This document shows positions 11,522 to 24,295 of a DNA stretch of 64,000 nucleotides, piece by piece. The notes beneath the pieces are model-generated. The model had not been told where the DNA came from, made no database searches, and saw only the letters and a program-made list of their open reading frames with translations. The position numbers and the translations under genes were made by a program. Numbering within the stretch: the first letter of the stretch is position 1; every line of letters starts with the position of its first letter. Source of the DNA: Chalara sp. BL73 (taxonomy: Eukaryota > Ascomycota > Leotiomycetes > Helotiales); the NCBI GenBank assembly GCA_918026815.1, contig CAKJVC010000147.1, positions 62,001 through 126,000 of the forward strand, written 5' to 3'.

Positions 11522-14376
11522 CAAGGATGACATGAATAACCATGATATAAATCGGGATATATGATAGTTAGGCTTCTTTTTTTTCTATGTTTTTACGACG
11601 GATATGATAATGGTTCAAGCGCTAATGCAGGCATGAGAAAAATGCGAGTCGGCAGGCAATGAAATTTCTAGCAAATTACGGATATCCTTAATTCAATTCT
11701 TCTATTTCACATTACAAGTAACCTTCGGTCATAAAGTCTAGAGCGCAAGCCGACTGTCCTGAAGTATGAGGTAGGCTGATTACATTACATAAGGTCATGT
11801 ATAATTCGAGCTTTCGTACCCAGCTGTTCTTTTTATGATCCGGAGTTTGTACTGAGGAGATTATCCAGGGCATGGGTTCAGTGTAGCAGAGTTCCGTAGC
11901 TTCTCGGCTCCCTTAAACTCGCTACCCCTGGGTCTCGCCTACTGAGAAGCCGGTAAACAAGCAAGCCGTCAGATGTCCGTTTGCCGGCTGCTCAGCGAAA
12001 TTCATTGCCCCTGAGATCGGCATCTACCTCCTCGCCTCCCTCAGAAAAAGTATATACGTTCCCAATGCTCTCAGATTCACTGCATCTATGAACTTACGCA
12101 TTGCCGGAGGAGAAGCGGAAGGAGATCGTTTGGCCGTCGTGGTTCAGGCCGGAGGGCCCGATGATGGCCCGATGATGGCACCTTCACGGCGCTGTGGACA
12201 TCGGCTTCTGTTAGGGTTGTGCCTAATGGCATCTTTACGGACAGTAGCCGATAGCTAAGACGATTGGGAGGGCAATGGTGGTGGCTGGGAGACTGCTGTC
12301 CATTCGTTAGTGTGCGGAGGTCTCGAAGGATATCTTGCCGGAGCTGGATGGGCGAGATATTTAAGATGGGTGGTAAAATCGGGACATATTGTTGTCCCAG
12401 CATGGATGCCTTGTCATATGTGACCGGCAGCATCGACGAACAGACATGCCTAAGCTAGACTTAGTGTTTCGTGAACGGCGGTGGGTAAATCTGCCTGCTA
12501 CGATCGAGTCGCCAAAGCTTATTACAGCTTCGGAAAGCGCCACGAGTCTGCCAGGCGTTCATCTTCGGTATGGTACTTACCATGGCATCTTGGGATCCCC
12601 ACTGTTACGTGACGCAGTCCTGTACCCTGATTCTGTGGCCTTTAAGCCTACGTGCACTGTTACTAACACTCTTTTATGAGAAGACTGGCGGTATTCTGAT
12701 TATTGGAACACTGCTGGCTTGCCCAAATCTGCACCTTTTACTGTTGTGTTCTTACCGGAAGCGAGGAATTTCACTAGGAATCACTTGTGTTTTAAGACTA
12801 GAAGGGTTTCCTATGGTTATTACCGATAAGGGTAGTCCACTATTCACTAACAAAATTGTCCCTGAAGTGTTTTTCTTACATCAGCAGGATTCCGCATAAT
12901 AGCCTTAGCAGCCTACTTACAGGACTAGCAGCTATCAGGTCCTGCACCGCATTACTACAAAAGTACAACATAGTCTTAAAGCCTTAAATTTGCGTGACCG
13001 CTAGTGCCGAATCGTGCCAATATAGACCAGGGAAAGAAGTTGATGAACGGAATGCCCGATCGGGTCAACCTTCCAGCTTTCCTTAGTGTTGATATTAGTA
13101 TACTGATTTCTCTCTCGATAATGACAAGGGCAATGGGAAAGCCATCGCGAAGGTGGTCAGAGCAACTGAAATTAGAAAAGTGTCTGCTAGAAGAACACCC
13201 ACGACCACACTAAATATTAAGGAACAAGCAAGAAGAACAGGCTGGTATTGGTGGAATAAAATTCTGCGAGATCTTCTTCCATATCGAGTGAGGTGATGGA
13301 GGTATAGCAGTGAAACACTACATGTTTTGATTAGATCTTTAGCATAATCGCCAGAGCACCAGCATTTAAGCAGAGTCTAGTGGCGCAAGAATAGTTTGCC
13401 TCAAACCTCAGCGGTATTGAAAGTCTCTTTACCGGCGCGGTAATACAACTACGAAGCACAGTGGCAAATTAATAACTGTTTTCCGGGGGATTATAGATAT
13501 TTAGTGAGTGGGTTCCTAGATATTCATACAATAGCAGACAACACATGCGGAGACTTAATAAGGGAGAGGGACGCCAGCCTAGAGATAAGCCAGACATCAC
13601 AGGGAAATTCTTTTGCGAATAATAAGCGCACCTACAATAAATAGGAGATGATGGGGTGGAAGGTGACATGAGAATCAATTTTAGTCTTCTTAGTTCACAT
13701 TATGCTTACCCTACGCAAGGAACTCATGGGGATATAGAAATAGATTATTAGAGGATGCGGTTTGAATGCTGCAGGATCTTGGAGTAAACTTTCTGCTCGC
13801 TTCGTTTCTGATGTAAAGTGCTTCGTCTCAAGCGGTAGAGTTGAGACAGGTCATAAATTTAGTCTGAGTCTATTCGTGAAGCTGAAGCGAACATCGGCAC
13901 CTAGAGTCTTTACCATCCTAACCGCAAAGTTGGACATATTATGTATCGGTAAGCTTAATACCTTGAGTTCAAGCAGGGAATTTGACAGTCTTCAAAGAAG
14001 CAATGGTAAATGCGACCATCCCAATAACATCTAATAGATTCCGGAAGACGGTATACCGGTCAACTAGTGGGATTGGTCGGCTGGTAAGAACATTCAAGTT
14101 ACATGCTTCTGGGGAAATGAGAAGTGCATACTAGGAGACAGCTCGGTCGGGGCGGCTAACACCAGGAGTAAGGACTCTGAGGGATGTCGGTTTTTTTGGC
14201 TCTAGTTTTAGATAACATTTCAAAAGTGGAGTATTCGCTAAGTACTGATACTGGTGCGTTGAAATGATGACTAAGCAATAAGAAAATGGGATGAGTTCCG
14301 CAAGGCTACAACGATGTAAAACACACTTCACTTCATTGATAGTTCCGGCAGTAGAACAGCTGTCGCGTCTGTGATC
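11522..14376. other. Gene-poor region with degraded coding remnants
   Basis: No intact gene seen in 2.85 kb. Short coding-like pieces lie on the minus strand at about 12,090-12,540 and on the plus strand at 12,570-12,900. The second has a stretch near 12,800 that recalls the GFP-x-I-x-D-x-GS pattern of gypsy-type integrases. From 12,950 to 14,330 only short frames interrupted by stops are present. This looks like decayed transposon or pseudogene DNA, but the match is by eye and weak. Confidence 0.35.
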
Positions 14377-14987
14377 ATGGTATTGTTTTCAACAACAATA
14401 TGCCTATATCTGCTAACATTCCATTAGGCCTCTGAATCGAGACTCTACACTTTCTCTGCAGAAGACTTGGGAACAGCGGACAAACCAGGCAAGCTCAAGA
14501 AATTCCGCTTGGGCACCTCGCGAGCGAAAGAGCTGCAAGCCGTGATTTGTATGTTTATGCTACCCTGCTAGAAAATACAAGTCTTTGAGCTGAATCCATA
14601 CTTCCACGATAGACGAAATCAATAGGAAAACGCTGGTAATAAAACAAGATGAGGAGGAGACCGTATATAAGACCCTGGAAGATATAGCAGAGGATCTACC
14701 AGATCATTCTCCAAGATTTGTGCTATTGAGTTATCCCTTAACATTGGTACCTTGGCCATTTGATTTTGGCGAGATGAACCAGAGCTGATAACACTCAGAA
14801 ATCGGGACGGTATTCCGTACCATATATCATGCTGTATTATATGCCAGCTACGTGTAATGCAGAGCTCAGAATGTTATATGCGGGTGCGAAGGAGTTGATG
14901 AGGAACACTGCAGAAGTGGGACAAATCATTGAGCTTGATTCCAAAGAAGATATAGAAGATATTCCTGAAAAGCTGGGAGCGGAGTGA
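14377..14987 (+). CDS. gmf1: Glia maturation factor (GMF/Aim7), ADF-H domain protein
   Basis: Four exons, 14377-14379, 14428-14548, 14613-14746 and 14799-14987, give 148 aa, the family's usual size (about 140). The product is one ADF-homology domain: SRLYTFS at the start, KLKKFRLGTSRA, then the LPDHSPRFVLLSYPL, VPYIMLYYMPATCN and LRMLYAGAKELM motifs that set GMF apart from cofilin. GMF binds the Arp2/3 complex and promotes debranching of actin networks, so it would act on the same endocytic actin as the BBC1-type protein at the left end of the window. The first coding exon is just the ATG, followed by a GTATTG donor, with acceptor CATTAG and GCTAAC branch. That start restores the usual MASE-x-RLYTFS N-terminus, which supports it. 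Exons are too short to stand out as open frames. Confidence 0.88.
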
Positions 14988-15565
14988 GAAGGTAACAGAT
15001 AGTAGACGTGATATCGCCCTTCTCTTGATTCTGTGTCATAGGTATTCGGGGCGTCCCGGGCGTCCCCGGCGCCCCGAATATCATTTCCTTAGCCAAGTCA
15101 TTGTGAGCTTATGAGGACATCTTGGATAGTTGCAAATTTTATTCAGCTTTACCGAACCACTAAGCTTATTGCTTTGCCCTCTATTATTGTACGAGTTTAC
15201 TCTATCCGGAGTGGTAATCATTGAAATTCTGCCTGACACGGACGCAGCAGCACTAATATGTAGATAATGGAATCTATCACGTAGCATAAGGTACCATTGA
15301 AGACTCTGTGTTAGTTATTCGTTAACTTAATGGTAACGAGAAAGGAAAACGCCTCCAAGTTCGAGCAAGCTCGAGTAAGTCCGACCAGACAAGAATAATG
15401 AATAGTATAGATGGAAGGATTAGAGCATGACATTGCAGCAACATGACCTAGAGTAATACCACGTGACCAACATAATGGTAATTTTATATCATCAGCATTT
15501 CATACTTGGAGCTTAACGTCAATTTTATCAACTCCAGCAATATATAGCTTCGTTCTATCAAACCG
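14988..15565. other. Intergenic between GMF and DUF1115 genes
   Basis: Holds the GC-rich hairpin listed separately and the promoter of the next gene. No further frame or motif is seen. Confidence 0.5.
15044..15081. repeat. GC-rich perfect inverted repeat (hairpin) downstream of GMF gene
   Basis: Arms TATTCGGGGCG (15044-15054) and CGCCCCGAATA (15071-15081) are exact reverse complements separated by 16 nt that are themselves G/C-rich. It sits 57 nt after the GMF stop codon in otherwise AT-rich DNA. A related hairpin sharing the 12-mer GGCGTCCCGGGC occurs at 25715. Confidence 0.6.
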
Positions 15566-15995
15566 ATGGCAGTCTATCGTATTCTGATTAAAACTCACCA
15601 CATGACATCCCGAAAAAAGATCCTTAATATCACGAAAGCTGCTAAACAACTCTCATGTCGGGTCCTGCTCAAAACAGGTGGACCGCCAGGGATCATGCTG
15701 GCTGAAGGCTACGGGGCCTCGGAATGGATGGAGGCAGTCAGGGTATGTTAACTCAGTAGACCAGTGGGAAGAGTAACCACTAATTGGCACGTAGAAATTA
15801 AGATATAAAGATTATCGCCTCCTGAAGAAAGAATATGTCGAAAGCTGGCGCTTGCCCATTGACGAAGGAACCGTGATAGAGCTGACGTCAATGAAAGAGC
15901 TTGCCTCATTCTTAGCGAAAGACGAAGAGCTATTGAGATGGTGGAGGGTCAATATGGGATATCAGAGTGGTGATGATACCAACGCTGAAGCCTGA
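15566..15995 (+). CDS. Small DUF1115 (RWDD2/Prp3 C-terminal-like) protein
   Basis: Two exons, 15566-15742 and 15795-15995, in phase 0, give 125 aa. The intron is 52 nt with a GTATGT donor and an ACGTAG acceptor. The opening YRILIKTHH motif, the central TGGPPGIMLAEG motif, the VRKLRYKDYRLL stretch across the splice and the WW near the C-terminus match the C-terminal domain shared by RWDD2 proteins and spliceosomal Prp3 (DUF1115). The N-terminal RWD domain of animal RWDD2 is absent, so this is a stand-alone version. Biological role unknown. The start ATG directly precedes the conserved domain. An upstream exon cannot be excluded. Confidence 0.78.
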
Positions 15996-17512
15996 GATGC
16001 ATCACGTGATAAACATCACAGTAGAAACAAAATACAAGGTGAAGTGTGACACCAAAATCAATATGGTTCTTAGGTAGGCGTTCTGCTAATAAATCTGAAG
16101 ATCTATTACAAAGATACAGGGGCTTCTACCCTGTGGTTCCAAGCCAGGAGCAACAACCTCAAAGCTTAGCCCGACTCAAATACTTTGTCCCAACAAATAG
16201 CCTACTACCACTGCCATGGTCTTGTGGTGTCGAACTGTGGGACATCCTGTTGCTGCATACTTTGGCTTCTCTCCAGCCCTTTTGTGGATGCGCCGATCAG
16301 CGAATAAGCTTTTGCATGTTAGCAAGAACTAGACGTTAGATGTCGTTGAAGTGGCCAACAGACCTAAGTCTATACGTATAGAATGGCTGTAAATAGGTAT
16401 ATTTGCCTCCGAGATATCGCGGCCATATGCTTTGGATGGCCTGCTAACTGCGAAAGGATGTTGGTATCGTGTACAGCGAGGGCTTGGAACTTTCGTTGAG
16501 CCACATTAGTTGAAAGAAGCTGGCCAGAATTGTCCGTCCTTACCATAGCCTACTGAGCGCGAGTGGATTTTCCTAATCTCAAACATGTTCACAAGAACTA
16601 AAATGGATGGTGGTAGGGCGACAATAAGGCATAGAATACCAACAATTGCTTCAATCGATAGAGACATTTTCGCAGACTAATGTCTTAATGGGAATGTGAT
16701 TCCTAAACTTTACTTTGAGATCGAGCCTTTCAGCATTGAGGATATCAAGCCAAAGTCATCCGTTTTCTTTAGTGCAGAGATTGAAGTGGATACAGCTTAG
16801 GCATTTTATATAGTCATGTTCAAGGTACATGTTACACCCTTTCAGATTCTTCAACAGGCCACAACCTCATGATGATGGTTCTGGCAACAGCCAATCATAT
16901 GTCTTCTGCAAGGAACTGCCCACTAAATGGTTGCACGGCCAGGATGGAAGGACCGGGCTGTTTTGAAGGGGTTTGGACCACCTAGACAACATCAATTTGG
17001 GGAACATTTGGGCTCCCCAGTCACCAAATCCTTCTGGACCCTTGTACTCAGCTGCAAGCCTGGTTGCGATGGTTTAAAACCATTATTAGCAATGAGCTAG
17101 ACACGCTTGGATAACTACGATTGGTGATACATAATATATGTTCTACGTTCAAAAGAAATCCGTCACCACGAAGATACCAGCACTAATCCTGTGTTCGTTG
17201 AGCTCCAAACCGCTAAATATGGCCAAGAACGGGGCTAGCCTCTCGATCATGTCTCAGCCACTCAGCATGGGCGAAATTTAGGCGGCTTCGCCTGAGGCCC
17301 AGGTGGCTATGCATATGAGGTTTTGGCAATGACCAATCAGCTTCTAGCAGTGTTGGTCACAATAGAGCCAGAAAATAGCCGCTTCTGTTAACGAGGTTCG
17401 ATTTTCAACAAACGAGCCGGGAAACTTTCCGACATTACAGTTCGGCAATGTCGAGTTGTTAATTGAGATTCAATGATCGATCATTTTCGTAAAACGACAT
17501 TCTCAGAAGAAG
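15996..17512. other. Intergenic, no gene recognised
   Basis: 1.5 kb with only short frames, the longest 97 codons at 16046-16339 and without recognisable motif. The final 150 nt are presumably the promoter of the Clr5-ankyrin gene. Confidence 0.5.
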
Positions 17513-20500
17513 ATGGCTCCTACCCGGGAGGAATGGGATGCACATAAAGATGTACTTCGCGGATTGTTCTTTAAATGTACCCTTGATGAGACAATTAAAT
17601 GTATGGACGACGATTTTGGGTTCATTGCGAGGTATCCAATTCTAGAACTTAATGCTTCATATGTGATGCAGAATCTGACGAGCCAAAGTAAAACTCAATA
17701 TGAAAGGAAGTTCCGAGAATGGAAGTTCAGGAAAAATGTCAAAACCTCCGACCGCGAGTGGCTTTATATTCTTGAGACGCGACGCAAGCGCGAAAGAGTC
17801 GGCAAGAGGAGTGCATTTACGCTCTTTGGGAAGCCAGTCCTTGAGAAGACTATTCTGAAAAGAGAATCCCGCTATACTCTTGGCGAGCTGGATCGAATGC
17901 AAAAACTCTTTGCAGGTGAGTTTCCGAATGGTTCGAAAGAAGTCAGCTTAACTTAACTCTACCGACAGACCTTGATCCACCGTGCCCAGAGGGTATCTTG
18001 GTCAGTACGCCGGGAGGCGTCGTGGTACCCATTACTCGAAGTCCTTCATATCAACCATTGGCATCCATTCAGATTGAGCTACATAATGAAATTGCAACAG
18101 TCGAGCCAACGCGATATAATAGGAACACACCGCGTCCTGTGATGTTCAACACATATTTTGGTAGTCAAGTTAGACACAATCCACCAGTCAACAAAGTGTG
18201 TACGGGTAACCTTCCCCACATGCAATATTTAGATTTGATAAAATCAATAGGTTCAGTACCCAAAGTTATACTCTGTCCAATGTAAAAAAAAAGCGCTAAT
18301 TTGATTTAGGGCCACAATCCAACTCCTCTATACATCTCAGTACAGCCGGCTTCTTGCACCAGTACATTGATGAACCCTCTGCTGAATCAGAAATTCTTGG
18401 GGATGACTCACTTTGGCAAGACTTTCCTCTGGCTACTCGCGAAGTATCTACTGCACCATATATACCCGATAGATTGGTGCTATTGTATCTTCCAGGTTTC
18501 ATTATGGGACCTGTTCCACAATCTAAGAACGAAATTCAAACAATGGCACGCACTCAGCCTGGTTCATCAATGCTGGACAAAGAAGTGGACGACTTGAGCT
18601 TTCGTTTAGAACGGCTTTTCGGCCCATCGGATATGGAGTGCCTAGAAGAATTTATTAATTTTGCAATATTCTCCAGGTCAAATGGCCTGAAATGGGCGTT
18701 TGGGCGGGATATCCTTTTCGACTGGCTTCTTGACCAAGGAAAGCCGCTACTAAAGAGAATTATGGCAGTGCGATTACCCACAGTACAAGCTTTCCTCGAA
18801 TCTGTGGTGTACAGTATGATTAGCGAGAACAAGCTCGCTGCTGGCCGGGAATTCCTAGAAGCAGATACTGAGCAGAATCTCTTTCCTGGCCGCCCCGAAG
18901 AACGACTTTCTGCAGCAGTTATTTTTAGTTCCGTGGAGTTGGTTACTGAGATTGTCAAAGAAATCACCCGATGTGGGATGGATCTGAATTGCGCCCCTTA
19001 TTTAAGGCAGCATATTGATGATTTTAGAATTGCGAGACCCGTCACCATCCTAGGTGGTGCTACGGACCATGAAATCGCACAAATATTGTTGGAAGCTGGT
19101 GCAGATGTCGATGCATTGCACCATTCTTCGGACGACAGACTACCATTGCCACCGATTCACTGGGCAGTGAGGAAAGGAAATATTGAGCTAGTGAAGCTCT
19201 TCATACAGCATAATGCAGATGTAAATCAACAAGACCCGGAGAACGATCTGCTCTACTGGGCAGTATCAACGGGTAAGCTTGAGCTTGTGGAGCTATTGAT
19301 TGAAGCTGGAGCACATAGTGATTTATTGGAATCCCTTGACATATACCAATGCCTGGACAAAAGTTCAGGGCTAGCTGCTCCAGAACTCTACGAGTTATTT
19401 AATATAGCTACGTTGTTGGGAGTTAGCAAGCGGCGTAAGGTGCCACACCCTGATCAGGTTTTTCGAGATGCAGCAGGTAAAGGCTATTACAGTGTCGTCC
19501 ATCGACTGCTTCTTGCAGGCTTAGACTCCAACGCACAAAAGAGGCTTTCTTGGGATCCGTTTTTCGAAGAGGATGAGATGCAAGATACTTGTGTAGTTCT
19601 CCCACCACCCACTCCGCTCATAGCTGCCGTGGAGGGTAACCACGTTAAAATAGTCGAGCTTCTCCTCAACAATCAAGCGAACGTGAACAGGGTTGTCCTC
19701 GCCACCTATGGCAACTCGGCTCTGGAATGCGCCAAGAAACTCGGTCATTGGGAAGTAGTGAGTTGTCTTCTCAGACATGGTGCCTCCCCATGTTCTCCAC
19801 GGTCTGAGACAGAGCGTGTTCTCGAACTACAGCTTGCAGCAGTCAACGGTGATGTTGCAAAGGCCAAGGCACTTGTCGACAGTGGAGTGGATCCTAGTCA
19901 TATATTGGACGTCTTTCCTGCGTATGAGCGCTACAATAAGGACTCAAAGACTGTCCAACGCCTGCTTTCTGTCTTTCAGGTCGCCCATGGAGGCAGACTG
20001 AATGTAAAGTCACCTGTGAAAAAGTTCACTCCCCTTGAGATTTTCATTCGCGTTCGTGATTACACAAATGCCCGGGAAATGGTTCAACAAGGGGCGGCTG
20101 TCGATGACGTGCGCTTAAAAGACTCCTTCGATATTCTTTCAACTCACGTCTATCGCGATTGGAAGGACATCGACAAGATAGAGATGATAGACTTACTCAA
20201 GGAAATGGCCAGGTTCTCAAAGCACCCTCTCCCTATCTTAGAACATCTATTTAATTTCGCAATTGTTTTGTCAATGGATCTAACGACGATCAAAAGATTG
20301 GCAACAGATTGTGCGAGAGCAAGTAGAGGACCGTGGACTGGCCTAGATGATGCGCTGCATCAGGCTTTAGCATCCTCTGCAACATACAGAGCTGATAGCG
20401 ACGGCTATAATCTTGTCTCGAACTTGATATCCCTTGGCGCAGATGTGCACGCAGTCGATGAATTTGGCTACAGCTCCATTAAGCAAGCAATATGCTCTGG

Positions 20501-20954
20501 TGCTCACCATGATATCATACAACTCCTACTAGATGTAGGCGCTCAAGTCAACGAACTCCCATATACAGGCGCAGGCAGATATCAAACGGTACTTCAGGAG
20601 GCCGTGTGGCGTCCTAATTCCTGCGACGTCATTGAACTTTTGCTGGATGCCGGCGCAGAAATCAATGCACGGGCACACGAGGACGCGGGACTCACAGCTC
20701 TACAGGAGGTGGCAATGAGGGGTTATCTGAGAATAGCTTTGATGCTCCTCCAACGAGGAGCGGATCCAAATGCTCCTGGAGCAAAGTATGGTGGGAGCAC
20801 TGCACTTGAGTTTGCAGCTGACGAGGGGCGTCTAGACATGGTTCAACTTCTCCTCAATGCTGGAGCAAATGTTTCTCCAAAAGCAATAGATTTAGCCAAA
20901 AAGCACAAGCACTTTGTTATTGCCGATCTCCTCAGCGAAAGGCTGCACCGCTAA
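17513..20954 (+). CDS. Clr5-domain ankyrin-repeat protein
   Basis: Three exons, 17513-17915, 17969-18205 and 18310-20954, join in phase to 1094 aa. Residues 4-58 form a Clr5 domain (W-x3-K-x2-L near the start, then YERKFREWKFRKN), a small domain named after fission yeast Clr5 and common at the N-terminus of filamentous-fungal proteins. Residues about 400-1090 hold roughly a dozen ankyrin repeats, seen as repeated LLL-x-AGA-x-VN and LLLDAGAEIN blocks with PLH/ALQ-like starts, some of them degenerate. Ankyrin repeats bind proteins. The Clr5-plus-ankyrin pairing is usual in large accessory families of Pezizomycotina whose functions are largely unknown. The second intron is placed at G/GTAACC because this is the donor that keeps phase with the long third exon. 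An alternative donor there is possible. Confidence 0.8.
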
Positions 20955-21885
20955 AACTTTAATATACTATCTTCACTATAGCAATGGGGCTTCTCAACTA
21001 GATTGGGAAGAATGGCTTTGGCCAGGGTCGGGAATCAATCCTGTTGTTTGCCTACCCATCGGAAGATTTAGTGATGTATAAGAAAGTATATAATAAACTT
21101 ATAGGTAGTATGAGCAGAGGCTAATAGTACTTCGAGCAAAAAGGCAAGTATATGTTACATACTTCGAAATCTGTCACAATATCAACCCTAGAAGCTTAGA
21201 ATCAAGATGTTGGGGTAGCTTTACGTCCAGGCATGTTAAGTAGACTTGAGCTTTGGGATTAACTATCCGCAAGAATTTTGAGCTATCTTGCTTTTAATGT
21301 GTGAGAGGTCGCGGGGCGTTTAAGTGTCGACAAGGAGAATGCATCAGGAGAGATCAGAGGTACTGATAATATTACTAGCTCAAGTCAGCAGCCACATCCT
21401 TTTATCCCACGTTCTTATGTTATGTGAAGTGTAAATACAGGTGGCGCAGATATAAGCAGTACCTCAAGGAGACTGTATTAATACGTTCCGCCCTTGCTTG
21501 CACTGTTCGTGCTGATGATCATCCCCACTCTGTCTTTTAACTCCTGACAGCATGTCCCTGCTAGGCAAATTTAGTAGATGTCACGTGGCCGGCAGTGGTG
21601 GTTCCCAGTGATATAACATCCATAAGATACCCGTGGAGTAGGAATTCATATTAAAAGCGATGCAGGTCGTTTAGTTCCCAAAAAATGATATTGTTAGCCA
21701 TAAGCCAAGAACATGAGTTTACCTTAACAACGTGAAGACTTAGCCTTCCGAAACACAAGAGGTATTATTCAATGCAAACTGTAGATAGGTATAGAACATC
21801 GCACGCAGATCCTCCAAGTAATATCAAACTAAAATCCAGCAACATGGCATCATATCTCGACGCATCAAAACACATTTCATCTTTC
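20955..21885. other. Intergenic between convergent genes
   Basis: 930 bp of 3' flanks shared by the Clr5-ankyrin gene and DUR3. No coding frame or repeat seen. Confidence 0.5.
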
Positions 21886-24295
21886 TCATGAGACTGTCTT
21901 AGTCTTCTCCTCAATCTCCTTCTCATTGACCACAGGCGGAGTTTCGCTGCCAACATCCTTGCCCTCCACGAACGTCGCCTCGGGGCGGTGATGCTTGCTC
22001 GGATGCTCCTTGCCGGTGACATCCCTCCAGATGGCGCCGATGTTATGCGTCAGGCTCTTGCGGCCCTCCCACAGCGGATACACGCCGACGCAGCCGAGCG
22101 AGAAGAATAGCCACATGATGCCGACCACCACCCATCCGGTGAAGAACTTTTCGCTGAACACGTAACCTGAGCCGTACATGGGCATTGGCCACAGCACGAG
22201 CAGCGAGAGCGTGAGAATCACCGTCATGGTTTTGGCGACGAAGGATGCGTGCAAGAGCTTGCGTTGCTCTTCGGCCTCCTCTGCTTCCGTGGCGACGTGA
22301 GCCCCTGGTACGAGCTCCAGATCTGCGTGGTTGCCCATGTCGGAGTCGTCGCCTTTGCGGATCGCGCGCATGGATTGCCAGTCATAGTGTGCTGATTGGC
22401 TGTTAGTTCTTTGATTGTTGTTGGTAGATGTGAAGAGGTAGGGAGAGCTTACCAAGACCAAAGATGGCGGTGAAGATTGGAATGAAGATTAGAGGTGATA
22501 GGAGTGCAACGACATTGCCTGCCAGCATGGGGTTATTGGCTCCAGTGGAGGCGACGCTGAGATCACCACCTTCTTTCTTGGCGGTCACGAGCCAGGCGAT
22601 GAGGGAGCAGACGAGGCCGAGTGGTGGGGAGAAGGTTGCTGCGTACCAGTTGAACCCTTCCCACATGAGTGTGAGGGTTGCCGGGATGACGGAGGAGGAG
22701 ATGATGACACCCATCATGAGATAGATGTAGCCCAGCGAAATGCCTGCGTACCATAAACCAGTAGAGAAGGCGGACATGAAGAATCCAAAACCTACAACCA
22801 TGCAGTGAGATGTGTAGATGAGACGTTTTCCTGAGGCATCTGGTTTGACGTAGGTTTGGTAGATATCGTAAGTAAAGATGGAGGAAACAGCGATGAGTCT
22901 AATAATTGTTAGTTCATATCCCCGCCAGTGCTTTAACTTGTTCTTAATCTAAAGTCAATTGTGAGAAGTGTTTGATAAACTTACTCAGCAGACATAGCAG
23001 AGGTAACAGCCATGAAGACAATCAAAAGTGTGGCTACAGCGCCACCCTTTCCTAGGAGTGCAACGGCGGCATAGGGAAGAACAAGTCCAGCTGAGACATC
23101 AGCTGGGTCCATTCTAGCTGGGAAAGTTGGAAACGATGGGCTTGTCTCCAGAGCAAGACCTGCCAACCCCATAGTGGTAGCAGTTAACCACTATGAAATA
23201 TAAGTATGTAGCCTTTGGATGAATCGGCGTACTTACAGGAATAGCAAACCAGCTCAATCCGCCCATGATGTAACCCGGAAGAGCGTGGACTGGAGATGCG
23301 GCAATAGCCTTGTTGTAATAACCATTGTCGCAGAATACAGTGCCAAAATTGCCAACAATGTTAATGACGAAGAAGATGGCGCCTTCTCTCGATCTCATAG
23401 TCAAGTAGCTACCTTCTGCATTGCCTTCGACGGGGTGTGAAATACTGGCTTTCATGATGAGGTCGTAAACTTTCTTGGGTGAGCCAAGGTCCACATTAGT
23501 AGCATAAGTAGAGAAGGCAAAGACAAGAATAATCACGAGGAGGACTACAGTGTGGACATAGTCTGTTAAAAAGGTCGCCTTGATCCCTCCGAACATGGTG
23601 TAAATGATAACACCGAGAGGGAGCAAGAAACAAGCCGCGACAGTGTGCTATAGATTGTTAGAAAATGTTCGAAATAGTCACATACCCTTTGTGTGCAGAC
23701 TTACCATGCCTGTAAGGGACGAAATGACAGCAGCACCACCAGTCAACAACATTGCCGTTACAAGAATATTGGTCATGATGCCAAAAACAGCAAAGACGCT
23801 TGTAATATTAGTATCGTGCTTTGTTAATATTTTGGAGAGTATTACATGTGTGTATACGTTCCAAACCTCGCCTTGATAACCTCGAGGAAGGTGTGAGCAT
23901 TAGGCGCACGTCTCTTAAGCTCAATCGCAATACTTGCGAAAAGCAAAATCTGAACCGTAGCACCTGATGCATACCAGAATGGCCCGGAAACACCATACTG
24001 GTAGGCAACAGCGGAACTCTGCAGTAAAGTGGCTGCCCAAGTCCACGAAGACACCACAGCTGAAGCTACCAAACCAGACTTTACAGTACGTCCAGCGGTA
24101 CTGAACATCTCGGAAGTTTGGAGCTCATTATTGTAGCGTTTGAGGATCCACGTGACAAAGACCTGACTGAGGTGAGTCTGAAGGAGCTTGTTTTTAAGGT
24201 ATAGTAATGCTTACCATTCCCAAAGCAAATACCGCTCCAAGGCCAAGAACTATGCCATAGCCCCATCCTTGGCTAAGAGGTGGTTCGATCGCCAT
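21886..24295 (-). CDS. DUR3: DUR3-type urea/polyamine transporter (sodium:solute symporter family)
   Basis: Seven exons on the minus strand, 24215-24295, 23846-24162, 23705-23798, 23237-23647, 22985-23190, 22453-22898 and 21886-22391, give 686 aa; all six joins keep phase. About 14-15 hydrophobic segments are visible. Typical motifs are [17 protein letters not shown] in an early membrane span, [44 protein letters not shown] and [15 protein letters not shown], which mark the DUR3 branch of the SSS family. DUR3 imports urea (also polyamines) across the plasma membrane with protons, for use as nitrogen source. The start [14 protein letters not shown] lies just before the first membrane span. A cluster of GATA sites upstream suggests control by an AreA/NIT2-type nitrogen regulator (inference). 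The C-terminal tail is cytosolic and charged. Confidence 0.92.

Noticed and set aside
12361..12543. GDSL-hydrolase-like motif (FGDSIVAG) on the minus strand
   Set aside because: No further SGNH blocks, and the surrounding frames are short and broken.
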